Shown here: in pieces, positions 1-6,918 of the stretch
How the letters are laid out: every line of letters starts with the position of its first letter
Numbering within the stretch: the stretch's first letter is position 1
Assembly: GCF_965660005.1 (NCBI RefSeq)
Contig: NZ_CBFHYF010000050.1
Coordinates: forward strand, 1 to 10,437
Source: Porticoccus sp965660005
Lineage (GTDB): Bacteria; Pseudomonadota; Gammaproteobacteria; Pseudomonadales; Porticoccaceae
DNA: 10,437 nt
Direction: 5' to 3'
The notes under the pieces: generated by a model
Told to the model about the DNA's origin: nothing
The model's database searches: none
The model's input: only the letters and a program-made list of their open reading frames with translations
Position numbers and translations under genes: made by a program

Positions 1-1
1 C

Positions 2-1168
2 ATGCGGGAGATGATCAAGGTCATCCTGGCTTCTCCTCTGCCAGTCATTGGTTATGTGTCTCCCAGTGGAGCAAGGGCCGCCAGTGCTGGCACCTACCTA
101 TTGTACGCCACACATATGGCAGCCATGGCTCCCGGCACCAATCTCGGGGCAGCAACGCCAGTTCAGTTGGGCGGCGGATCACCGGGATTGCCAAGCATGC
201 CGGGTAAAGATGATGCCAAAGATGGCAAATCCGGGGGAGAAAGCAAGGAAAACACAGAAGCTGCCCCGACAGGCGATGCCATGGAGCGAAAGGTGGTGAA
301 TGATGCCGTGGCCTATATCCGCAGTCTGGCACAACTCAGAAGCCGCAACGGTGACTGGGCGGAACGCGCAGTGCGTGAAGGGGTCAGTCTCTCGGCAAAC
401 GATGCCCTTGAACAGGGCGTTATCGAGTTGGTTGTAGACTCCATGGAAAATCTGCTGGCGCAACTGGATGGCCGTCAAGTGACGTTGGATAAGAAATCCG
501 TGACGCTGTCCACTGCAGGGGAAACCGTCCACTACCAGTCAGTGGACTGGCGCAGCGAATTCCTGGCAGTTATCACCAACCCCAATATTGCCTACATCCT
601 GCTTCTGGTGGGCATCTATGGCCTGATCATCGAGTTCTACAACCCCGGTATTGGCCTGCCTGGTATTGTCGGGGCCGCCAGCCTGCTGATCGCCATGTAT
701 GCCTTACAGATGCTGCCCATCAGCTATGCGGGAATGGGTTTGATCCTGCTGGGCATCGCTCTGATGACAGCAGAGGCTTTTGCCCCCAGTTTCGGACTCA
801 TGGGTATCAGTGGGGCAATCACATTTTTGACCGGCTCCATCATGTTGATGGACACCAATTTGCCCGCTTACCAGATTGCCCTGCCGATGATCATTGCGCT
901 GACAACTTTCAGTGTCGGCCTGTTAGTGTTTGCCCTGAGCATGCTGGTAAAGGCGCGACATCGCATAGTGGTCACCGGAAAGGAACACCTGATCGGAATG
1001 ACAGCAACTGTAGGACGTATTGACGGCGGAGAGGCCTGGGTATGGCTTGACGGAGAGCTCTGGCATGCCCGGACAACAGTACCTTTACAGTTAAACGAGC
1101 AAGTTCAAGTGACAGCAATAGATGGTCTGACTCTCGAAGTCAGCAAACCCACAGAAGGAGAACACTAA
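2..1168 (+). CDS. NfeD-family membrane serine protease (5'-truncated by window edge)
   Basis: Family role: NfeD proteins are ClpP-fold Ser/Lys membrane proteases encoded next to stomatin/slipin genes; the archaeal PH1510 protease cleaves the hydrophobic C-terminus of its stomatin partner. Seen here (388 visible residues): the window opens inside the protease domain, since family members have about 60-100 residues (signal peptide and first beta/alpha units) before the MREMIKVILASP segment, so the ATG at base 2 is probably internal. The GARAASAG motif places the candidate nucleophile at Ser28, and the ERKVVNDA motif the candidate general base at Lys97. A Gly/Lys-rich linker lies near residues 56-90. 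Four to five membrane helices follow at about 186-318, and a C-terminal OB-fold NfeD domain at about 322-382. The stop codon overlaps the next start (TAATG), indicating coupling to the slipin gene. The function is confident; the start is not in the window. Confidence 0.93.
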   Translation: MREMIKVILASPLPVIGYVSPSGARAASAGTYLLYATHMAAMAPGTNLGAATPVQLGGGSPGLPSMPGKDDAKDGKSGGESKENTEAAPTGDAMERKVVNDAVAYIRSLAQLRSRNGDWAERAVREGVSLSANDALEQGVIELVVDSMENLLAQLDGRQVTLDKKSVTLSTAGETVHYQSVDWRSEFLAVITNPNIAYILLLVGIYGLIIEFYNPGIGLPGIVGAASLLIAMYALQMLPISYAGMGLILLGIALMTAEAFAPSFGLMGISGAITFLTGSIMLMDTNLPAYQIALPMIIALTTFSVGLLVFALSMLVKARHRIVVTGKEHLIGMTATVGRIDGGEAWVWLDGELWHARTTVPLQLNEQVQVTAIDGLTLEVSKPTEGEH

Positions 1169-1914
1169 TGTTCGAGATGCAAACCTTTTTAGGAATACTG
1201 CTGGTATTGGTGGTCGTACTACTGGCGTCCATGTTCCGTGTTCTGAGGGAATACGAACGCGGCGTAGTCTTTATGCTGGGCCGTTTCTACAGGGTGAAAG
1301 GGCCAGGCCTGATCGTCATCATCCCCGTGCTGCAACAGATGGTAAGGGTGGATCTACGCACCTTGGTGATGGATGTCCCGACCCAGGATGTCATCTCGCG
1401 TGATAACGTCTCTGTGCAGGTCAACGCGGTGATTTATTTTCGTGTGATGGATCCCGAGCGGGCCATTATCCAGGTAGAAAATTACCTTGAAGCCACCAGC
1501 CAACTGTCGCAAACCACCCTTCGCTCAGTGCTTGGCCAGCACGATCTTGATGACATGCTCGCCGAACGCGACCGCCTCAACGCCGATATTCAGGCCATTC
1601 TCGACAAACAGACCGAAGCCTGGGGTGTCAAAGTGGCCAATGTGGAAATCAAGCATGTCGACCTGAATGAATCCATGATCCGTGCCATCGCCAAGCAGGC
1701 GGAAGCGGAAAGAGAGCGACGCGCAAAAGTGATTCATGCCATCGGCGAGGCAGAAGCCGCTGAAAAACTGGCGGAGGCATCAAAAATACTGGCCACAGAG
1801 GAATCCGCCATTCAGTTGCGCTACCTGCAAACTCTGGTGGAAATAGCCGGCGACAAGAGCTCCACTATCGTGTTCCCGCTACCTGTCGATATCATGAAGA
1901 AATTTACCTCGTGA
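1168..1914 (+). CDS. Slipin/stomatin-like SPFH (band 7) membrane protein
   Basis: 248 residues, the usual slipin length. One N-terminal membrane segment (about 5-24) is followed by the SPFH/band 7 domain (about 25-170) with the characteristic REYERGVVFMLGRF and GPGL segments. An alanine/glutamate-rich coiled coil spans about 172-212, and the hydrophobic C-terminal tail includes TIVFPLPVDIM (about 233-243). These proteins oligomerise on the inner membrane and are thought to organise membrane microdomains and restrain or present substrates to membrane proteases. The gene starts one base inside the nfeD stop, with a strong GAAGGAG Shine-Dalgarno at 1154-1160, so the two are co-translated. The tail resembles the region that archaeal NfeD cleaves in its stomatin partner; cleavage here is inference. 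It could be confused with QmcA, but the short length and nfeD linkage favour slipin. Confidence 0.93.
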   Translation: MFEMQTFLGILLVLVVVLLASMFRVLREYERGVVFMLGRFYRVKGPGLIVIIPVLQQMVRVDLRTLVMDVPTQDVISRDNVSVQVNAVIYFRVMDPERAIIQVENYLEATSQLSQTTLRSVLGQHDLDDMLAERDRLNADIQAILDKQTEAWGVKVANVEIKHVDLNESMIRAIAKQAEAERERRAKVIHAIGEAEAAEKLAEASKILATEESAIQLRYLQTLVEIAGDKSSTIVFPLPVDIMKKFTS

Positions 1915-1923
1915 GGCCGGTAA

Positions 1924-1939
1924 TCAGATGTCCATCTGA
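1924..1939. repeat. Short inverted repeat between slipin and monooxygenase genes
   Basis: TCAGATG and CATCTGA are perfect 7-bp arms separated by 2 bp; a further CATCTG half-site lies at 1961-1966. The spacer is too short for a good RNA hairpin and no T-run follows, so a protein-binding operator for the downstream monooxygenase is more plausible than a terminator. No regulator gene is adjacent, so this is inference. Confidence 0.35.
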
Positions 1940-2029
1940 CATCACGGACGATTCATACACCATCTGTTAGGGGATGGTTATTGCTATTCACGCCCGGAAT
2001 ACTCTCCGGCCAGTAACAGAGAATTCACT

Positions 2030-3487
<1,458 letters not shown>

Positions 3488-3527
3488 ACGCAAACTGTCC
3501 CGGCAAACCGGTTGAGGTGATTCCCCA

Positions 3528-4484
3528 ATGAACCCCACTCTTGCCTTGCTGGTTGCGTTCTTTGCTGTGGTCGTGGCCTGGCTTATTTTTGACCGGACAT
3601 TTCCTCGTCAGGCGGCAAGCGCCGGCTTGAAACTGGAGCGCTGGCGCTCATGTCTGAACAGCAAAACAGCCACCATCCCGGGTGCCACCATGCCCTATCT
3701 GGAGGGCGGCTGCGGTGAGCCACTGGTTCTGGTTCACGGCTTTGGCGGTGACAAGGACAACTTCACCCGTATTGCACGTTTTCTCACCCCCCATTGCCAC
3801 CTGATCATCCCGGACCTGCCGGGTTTTGGCGATGCAACCCGCGATTTACAGGCCAACTATCAGATCGCTGATCAGACAAAAAGTCTGTGCGAGTTTCTGA
3901 ATGTACTCGGCCTCAAACGGGTTCATCTCGGGGGCAACTCCATGGGTGGCTTTATTGTGTGTCAATTTGCCGCTGAACAGCCCGAACGGGTTGCCAGCCT
4001 GTGGCTACTGGATGCTGCGGGCACCGAACCCGCCTACCAGTCGGATTTACTGAAACACTACCTGACCACTGGCGAGCTACCCATGCTTTTGCGCTCGGCG
4101 GGGGACTTTAAAAAGCTGATGCAAACGACCACACACAAACCACCCTTTCTGCCCTATTCCCTGAGACACACACTGGCTCGGCGCAGTGTTACCGACTTCG
4201 ACTTACACAGCGAAATCATGCGGCACATCACTGCGTCACCCCTGCTGGAAACCCAGTTCGAGGTTATCGATACACCTGCGCTGATTGTCTGGGGAAACGA
4301 GGATCAGGTTCTTCATCCCGCCGGAGCAGCAGCCCTGCAACTCCTGCTGCCGCAGAGTGAGCGTCGGATGATGCCCGGCATTGGTCATCTGCCCATGCTG
4401 GAGGCACCCCGTCGAACAGCCCGGGATTACATCCACTATCGCAATGGACTCACAGCCGAAAACAACCAGAAAAGGAATGGATAA
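3528..4484 (+). CDS. Membrane-anchored alpha/beta hydrolase (lipase/esterase, family V-like)
   Basis: 318 residues with one N-terminal hydrophobic segment (about 4-21) that looks like an uncleaved anchor, putting the catalytic domain in the periplasm. The alpha/beta-hydrolase fold shows the oxyanion motif HGFGG (70-74), nucleophile elbow GNSMGG with Ser138, acid Asp259 in WGNEDQV and His287 in GIGHLPMLE, so the triad is complete. The HGFGGDKDNF segment and the overall layout recall Moraxella Lip3 / ABHD6-type monoacylglycerol lipases. The start ATG is preceded by GAGGTGA (3514-3520) at good spacing. The gene lies 40 bp after the Baeyer-Villiger monooxygenase, which suggests it hydrolyses the ester that enzyme makes; this is inference, and a general lipase role is the alternative. 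No clear terminator was found downstream. Confidence 0.88.
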   Translation: MNPTLALLVAFFAVVVAWLIFDRTFPRQAASAGLKLERWRSCLNSKTATIPGATMPYLEGGCGEPLVLVHGFGGDKDNFTRIARFLTPHCHLIIPDLPGFGDATRDLQANYQIADQTKSLCEFLNVLGLKRVHLGGNSMGGFIVCQFAAEQPERVASLWLLDAAGTEPAYQSDLLKHYLTTGELPMLLRSAGDFKKLMQTTTHKPPFLPYSLRHTLARRSVTDFDLHSEIMRHITASPLLETQFEVIDTPALIVWGNEDQVLHPAGAAALQLLLPQSERRMMPGIGHLPMLEAPRRTARDYIHYRNGLTAENNQKRNG

Positions 4485-4496
4485 AGGACAGAACGC

Positions 4497-4978
4497 TTAG
4501 GCCGCGAATACACCGCAAAAAAATAAGCCATACTGAAATGAATCGAAAAAAGCTGAATCGAGGGTTGCTAGAGATGACTTTCTGCTTCCATAAAGTAATT
4601 CGGGCGGCTCACAGGGTTTTGGCACAGCGGCAGGAAAATCCATTTGCAACTGACCACCCGATCTCTCAACTGTCAGCTCACCACTGCGCGTGGCAAAAGT
4701 GATCCGGTTTTTCCGGTAGTCACTATGTAAAAAAGCACATGGGCTGCGGCCAGGGTGGCATGACCACACAAATCGACTTCAGCCAGCGGAGTAAACCACC
4801 GCAGCGCAAAGCCATTTATCGAAGACACAAAAAAGGGCGTCTCGGAGAGGTTGTTTTCCTCCGCAATGGCCTGTAGCAAGCTGTCATCGGGCCAAAAAGA
4901 TAGCGGCACCACCGCAGCGGGATTGCCGGCAAAGACCCGGTCAGTAAACGCATCCACCTGATACTGTCGAGGTTTCAT
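4497..4978 (-). pseudogene. PhzF-family isomerase/epimerase pseudogene (frameshifted, C-terminally truncated)
   Basis: PhzF-like proteins are about 260-300 residues with two similar halves; the prototype isomerises a phenazine precursor. Here the N-terminal half is plain: MKPRQYQVDAFTDRVFAGNP, then ENNLSETPFF with the candidate catalytic Glu46, then FTPLAEVDLCGHATLAAAH (62-80). After HVLF the frame is lost; the continuation (NRITFATRSGELTVERSG, QLQMDFPAA) sits in the other frame. The switch lies at a run of six A on the + strand (4729-4734), and restoring one base rejoins the two parts. Homology then stops near PPELL (about 4600), and the remaining residues to the stop at 4497 look like unrelated AT-rich sequence, so the entire second half is missing. 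The frameshift alone could be a sequencing error, but the truncation argues for real decay. Confidence 0.8.
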
Positions 4979-5014
4979 GCCAGTCGCGCCAGAAAAATTA
5001 CAGGTGCTCAGCCG

Positions 5015-5317
5015 CTAGTCATCACAGATCGCAGGGCAGTTCTTGCCACCTTTATTGGCCGGATTGTAGGGACCGCCTTTTCCTGCATAGCAGGCACCGC
5101 CGAAGCCTTTATAGGCCGGACCACCCAAGCCATCATATCTGGCATCGCCATAACCTTTGTAGGCAGAACCGCCGGGGCCCTCGTAGCGAGCCCCACCTTT
5201 GCCGGTGTAACAGGGGCCGCCCGGTTTTTTGGAACCTTTGCAATCACAGATATCATTGGCCAGTGCGCTGTAAGGTGCGAGCGCTACAACGAGGAATAGA
5301 ATTGCCCATTTCATCAT
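5015..5317 (-). CDS. Small secreted Gly/Tyr octapeptide-repeat cysteine protein, unknown function
   Basis: 100 residues. A clear Sec signal peptide (hydrophobic 4-16, likely cleavage after ALA at residue 20) gives a mature protein of about 80 residues. The core is six back-to-back octads of pattern GGxxYxGx: GGPCYTGK (33), GGARYEGP (41), GGSAYKGY (49), GDARYDGL (57), GGPAYKGF (65), GGACYAGK (73). Six cysteines are placed symmetrically: C24 and C26 before, C36 in octad 1, C76 in octad 6, and C94 and C98 after, suggesting a disulfide-closed repeat structure in the periplasm or outside the cell. The start is the first of two adjacent ATGs, preceded by AGAGAAG. I do not recognise a named family; a structural, adhesive or metal-binding role is possible, but none is shown. 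The strict codon-phase periodicity and signal peptide argue that it is a real gene. Confidence 0.8.
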   Translation of the reverse strand: MMKWAILFLVVALAPYSALANDICDCKGSKKPGGPCYTGKGGARYEGPGGSAYKGYGDARYDGLGGPAYKGFGGACYAGKGGPYNPANKGGKNCPAICDD

Positions 5318-5375
5318 GATGCTTCTCTGGATAGGGTCATTGGCGATATTGTCTTCCGGTGAACGGAGCTTATCA

Positions 5376-5500
5376 TTAAAGCCGCTGGTCGTTTACTCCC
5401 AGCCGTTTGATCAGTCGATTAAATTGGCATGATTCAGACCCAACATCCGCGCAGCACGGCTGATAAAGTACTCCAGCTCTCCCCTCATTGCACGACCAGT
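5376..5500 (-). pseudogene. Remnant of a sigma-54-type regulator C-terminus (Fis/NorR-like HTH), frameshifted
   Basis: On the minus strand one frame reads RAARMLGLNHAN and the adjacent frame continues NRLIKRLGVNDQRL followed by TAA (5376-5378). Joined, this matches the Fis-type helix-turn-helix that ends NorR-like sigma-54 activators. The join needs one missing base near 5421-5422. Upstream residues GELEYFI also fit, but the usual linker between them and the helix is absent, pointing to a second small deletion. No AAA+ domain is present, so only the last few dozen residues survive. Recognition is by eye from a short stretch. Confidence 0.5.
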
Positions 5501-5570
5501 GATAATTCCTGTCTACAGCTATTCAGGGAAGGTTCCATCGCTAATGCCGCGGTAAAGGGCAGCCGTAGCG

Positions 5571-5640
5571 ACGCACAAGCTGCACCACCCAGGCCGCACT
5601 TTTTTTGCGGCTGAAGTGAATTTGACCAGCTTGTTATGCG
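5571..5640. repeat. Structured imperfect inverted repeat upstream of yefM (attC-like, tentative)
   Basis: An outer pair (CGCACAAGCTG at 5572-5582 and CAGCTTGTTATGCG at 5627-5640) matches except for an extra TTA in the right arm. An inner pair GCCGCA (5593-5598) / TGCGGC (5606-5611) encloses a T-run. The right end GTTATGC resembles an integron attC core site, and toxin-antitoxin operons are common integron cassettes. However, the left end does not give a matching RYYYAAC core and no second site was found after yoeB. Confidence 0.3.
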
Positions 5641-5650
5641 CTGATACCAT
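5622..5650 (+). promoter_or_regulatory. Candidate sigma-70 promoter for yefM-yoeB
   Basis: TTGACC (5622-5627) is separated by exactly 17 bp from TACCAT (5645-5650), a good -35 and a moderate -10. The predicted start of transcription falls near 5657, inside the TGTACA operator cluster, as expected for an autorepressed toxin-antitoxin operon. Confidence 0.55.
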
Positions 5651-5651
5651 A

Positions 5652-5675
5652 CGTACATATTTTTGTACATGTACA
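5652..5675. promoter_or_regulatory. YefM-YoeB autoregulatory operator (TGTACA boxes)
   Basis: Boxes CGTACA (5652-5657), TGTACA (5664-5669) and TGTACA (5670-5675) lie just upstream of the yefM start. The first two are 12 bp centre to centre; the last two abut, forming the perfect palindrome TGTACATGTACA. The E. coli YefM-YoeB complex binds two palindromes with TGTACA cores at the same position of its operon, so conditional autorepression is the likely function. Confidence 0.7.
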
Positions 5676-5686
5676 GGTAAATAAAA

Positions 5687-5938
5687 ATGGAAAGCATAAG
5701 CTATACTGCTGCCCGCAGCAACCTTGCCAGGACCATGGAGCAGGTATGTAATGATCACGCCCCAATAGCTATTACCCGTAAAGGTGAAGGCGCCGTAGTG
5801 ATGATATCAATGGATGACTACCAGGCGCTTGAAGAAACCGCCTACCTGCTTCGTAGCCCGAAAAATACAAGGCGCTTGATTGAGGCCATCGCAGAACTGG
5901 AAGATGGCAAGGGGCAAGCGAAGGAACTGATTGAGTGA
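5687..5938 (+). CDS. yefM: Antitoxin YefM (Phd/YefM family)
   Basis: 83 residues, the same length as E. coli YefM and similar along its whole length. The N-terminal DNA-binding and dimerisation domain holds SYTAARSNLARTM (5-17), HAPIAITRKGEGAVVMISMDDYQALEET in outline (24-51), and then AYLLRSPKNTRRLIEAI (52-68). The acidic C-terminal tail (about 69-83) is the segment that wraps and neutralises the YoeB toxin. YefM binds YoeB tightly, is degraded under stress by Lon-type proteases, and represses its own promoter. The ATG start has a weak AGG upstream. The stop overlaps the toxin start (GTGA), giving coupled translation with antitoxin first, the normal order. The promoter and operator lie directly upstream. 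Confidence 0.96.
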   Translation: MESISYTAARSNLARTMEQVCNDHAPIAITRKGEGAVVMISMDDYQALEETAYLLRSPKNTRRLIEAIAELEDGKGQAKELIE

Positions 5939-6192
5939 CATTAATTTTTGCAGAGAAGGCATGGGAAGACTACCTATACTGGCAAAAGACGGATAAGCAG
6001 ATACTTAAACGAATTAATACGCTGATCAAGGATATTCAGAGGGAGCCGTTCGAAGGTATTGGCAAACCCGAACCATTGAAGCATGCCATTTCTGGGTACT
6101 GGTCTCGTCGAATTAACGACGAGCATCGAATTGTTTATAAAATTCACGAAGACTCAACTCTCATCGCCGCACAGCTACGTTATCACTACTGA
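5935..6192 (+). CDS. yoeB: Toxin YoeB (RelE-superfamily mRNA interferase)
   Basis: 85 residues against 84 in E. coli YoeB, with near-continuous similarity (LYWQKTDKQILKRIN, GKPEPLKH, YWSRRINDEHRIVY). YoeB binds the ribosomal A site and cleaves translated mRNA. The catalytic residues of the family are kept: Glu46 (GKPEPL), Arg65 (DEHRIVY) and the near-terminal His84 (RYHY end), so the toxin looks active. One extra residue in LIAAQLRYHY shifts the His by one position relative to E. coli. The start is GTG, overlapping the antitoxin stop by four bases. The operon appears intact and self-contained, with a REP-like hairpin about 80 bp downstream that may serve as terminator. Confidence 0.96.
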   Translation: MTLIFAEKAWEDYLYWQKTDKQILKRINTLIKDIQREPFEGIGKPEPLKHAISGYWSRRINDEHRIVYKIHEDSTLIAAQLRYHY

Positions 6193-6271
6193 GCCAAGCA
6201 CATAAGGTCGCCAGCACCGGCCAAAAAACCACGGCAAAGCGATGTTCTTTGGTTACTCCACATAAAGGCAT

Positions 6272-6341
6272 AAAGGGGTCGGTGACAACTGCAAATTATT
6301 CTCAATTGTCACCGACCCCTTTTGTGCCGACCCCTTTTGTG
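6272..6341. repeat. REP-like long inverted repeat with tandem 15-bp tail
   Basis: Arms AAAGGGGTCGGTGACAA (6272-6288) and TTGTCACCGACCCCTTT (6306-6322) are perfect 17-bp complements around a 17-bp loop. The right side is followed by a tandem duplication of CCGACCCCTTTTGTG (6312-6326 and 6327-6341); CATAAAGG is also doubled on the left (6261-6268, 6269-6276). GGGGTCGGTGAC-type palindromes are dispersed in many gammaproteobacterial genomes as REP/RAYT-associated elements. The stem followed by TTTT could end yoeB transcription. Confidence 0.75.
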
Positions 6342-6345
6342 GTAG

Positions 6346-6398
6346 TACCAGAGGCCGGACTCGAACCGGCACGCTTTTAAGGGCGGGGGATTTTGAAT
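6346..6398 (-). other. tRNA-Leu(CAA) 3' fragment: probable attachment-site scar
   Basis: Read on the minus strand this gives an anticodon loop TTCAAAA (anticodon CAA), a 3' anticodon stem TCCCC, a long class II variable region, a perfect T-arm (GCCGG TTCGAGT CCGGC) and the 3' acceptor strand CTCTGGT plus discriminator A. The 5' half is missing: similarity ends at the anticodon loop, where the sequence becomes AT-rich. A fragment running from the anticodon loop to the 3' end is the classic footprint of a tyrosine-recombinase element integrated in a tRNA gene. The CCA is replaced by CTA. It cannot fold as a tRNA. Confidence 0.65.
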
Positions 6399-6569
6399 AA
6401 AACCTGATCGATCATTTCCAGTCGAATGACTTTAAGTTGCCTTATTCCTTTGACTGAAAAGGAGCACTTTTATTATTTTTTCCGCCTACTCTTTGCCTAC
6501 ACAAAAATTTTAGATGATTTTATTTTCACCAAAAAACCAAGTAAATATAACTTAACTTATTGATTTTAA
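6399..6569. other. AT-rich non-coding stretch with paired GCCTAC boxes
   Basis: No gene was found. The stretch is clearly richer in A/T than its surroundings. It contains two direct GCCTAC boxes at 6484-6489 and 6495-6500, 11 bp apart (about one helical turn), which could be integrase arm-type sites beside the tRNA fragment; this is inference. Confidence 0.3.
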
Positions 6570-6658
6570 TGGTGCCCGGAGCCGGGGTCGAACCGGCACG
6601 GAGGTTACCCTCCGAGGGATTTTAAGTCCCTTGCGTCTACCAATTTCGCCATCCGGGC
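6570..6658 (-). tRNA. leuZ: tRNA-Leu, anticodon UAA
   Basis: 89 nt including an encoded CCA. Acceptor GCCCGGA pairs with TCCGGGC; the D-arm begins TGGCGAAATTGGTAGACGC; the anticodon stem AGGGA/TCCCT encloses loop CTTAAAA with anticodon TAA. The class II variable arm is CGGAGGGTAACCTCCG, and the T-arm is GCCGG TTCGACC CCGGC. All stems are intact. It occupies the position of leuZ in the E. coli glyW-cysT-leuZ operon and is on the same strand as tRNA-Cys and pgsA. Confidence 0.97.
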
Positions 6659-6677
6659 ATTTTCGAGGATGGGCTTT
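6634..6677. repeat. 44-bp direct repeat, copy A (intact tRNA-Leu 5' end and leader)
   Basis: Identical over 44 bp to 6773-6816. This copy covers the first 25 nt of the functional tRNA-Leu and 19 bp of its leader. The offset between copies is 139 bp. Confidence 0.95.
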
Positions 6678-6772
6678 ATATCGATGTTGTCTGAAGGTTG
6701 CCAGCACGTTGTGCTGGTCCTTGCGGTCGCTACCGGCTCCTGCCTGTCGCGACACTTGAGCATCCTGCTCAT
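6678..6772. other. 95-bp hairpin-rich segment between the direct repeats
   Basis: It holds three dyads: CCAGCAC-gtt-GTGCTGG (6701-6717), the perfect palindrome TGTCGCGACA (6745-6754) and GAGCA-tcc-TGCTC (6758-6770). It lies inside the tRNA-Cys to tRNA-Leu spacer, so it would be transcribed as RNA if the two form one operon. At its junction with copy A it supplies a TATAAA on the minus strand (complement of 6675-6680), a possible extra -10 for tRNA-Leu with only a weak -35. Confidence 0.5.
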
Positions 6773-6816
6773 CGTCTACCAATTTCGCCATCCGGGCATT
6801 TTCGAGGATGGGCTTT
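6773..6816 (-). pseudogene. Partial tRNA-Leu copy (5' 25 nt plus leader), direct repeat copy B
   Basis: An exact second copy of the tRNA-Leu leader and its first 25 nt (acceptor 5' strand and D-arm). It then diverges abruptly into unrelated sequence, so no anticodon, T-arm or acceptor 3' strand follows. It is a non-functional tRNA piece created by duplication or recombination. Confidence 0.85.
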
Positions 6817-6918
6817 TTCTGGCTGTTACTGCTTTCGCTATCGCAACTGACAATTGATGGCCTGGAAATTTATCGGGCTGGACGATCAAACTTGAGTATT
6901 GCAGATAGTCGTTGAAAA

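Noticed and set aside
5008..5256. Alternative minus-strand frame inside the octapeptide-repeat gene
   Set aside because: The other frame has a signal peptide, perfect octad periodicity and ordered cysteines; this one is a low-complexity shadow.
5593..5611. GCCGCA-T-run-TGCGGC as a rho-independent terminator
   Set aside because: The T-run is in the loop, not after the stem, so it does not have terminator form on either strand.
5485..5758. Minus-strand open frames over the yefM promoter
   Set aside because: They cross the yefM start and operator, have no recognisable motif and no convincing ribosome binding site.
6193..6345. Possible short CRISPR-like array from the repeated GGGGTCGG units
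   Set aside because: Repeats are 15-17 bp, abutting or inverted, with no regular unique spacers and no cas genes; a REP-like element explains them better.
6552..6791. 79-codon minus-strand frame beginning MAKLVDDEQ
   Set aside because: It is a translation of the partial and intact tRNA-Leu sequences and the hairpin insert; MAKLVD is the well-known spurious reading of a tRNA-Leu 5' end.
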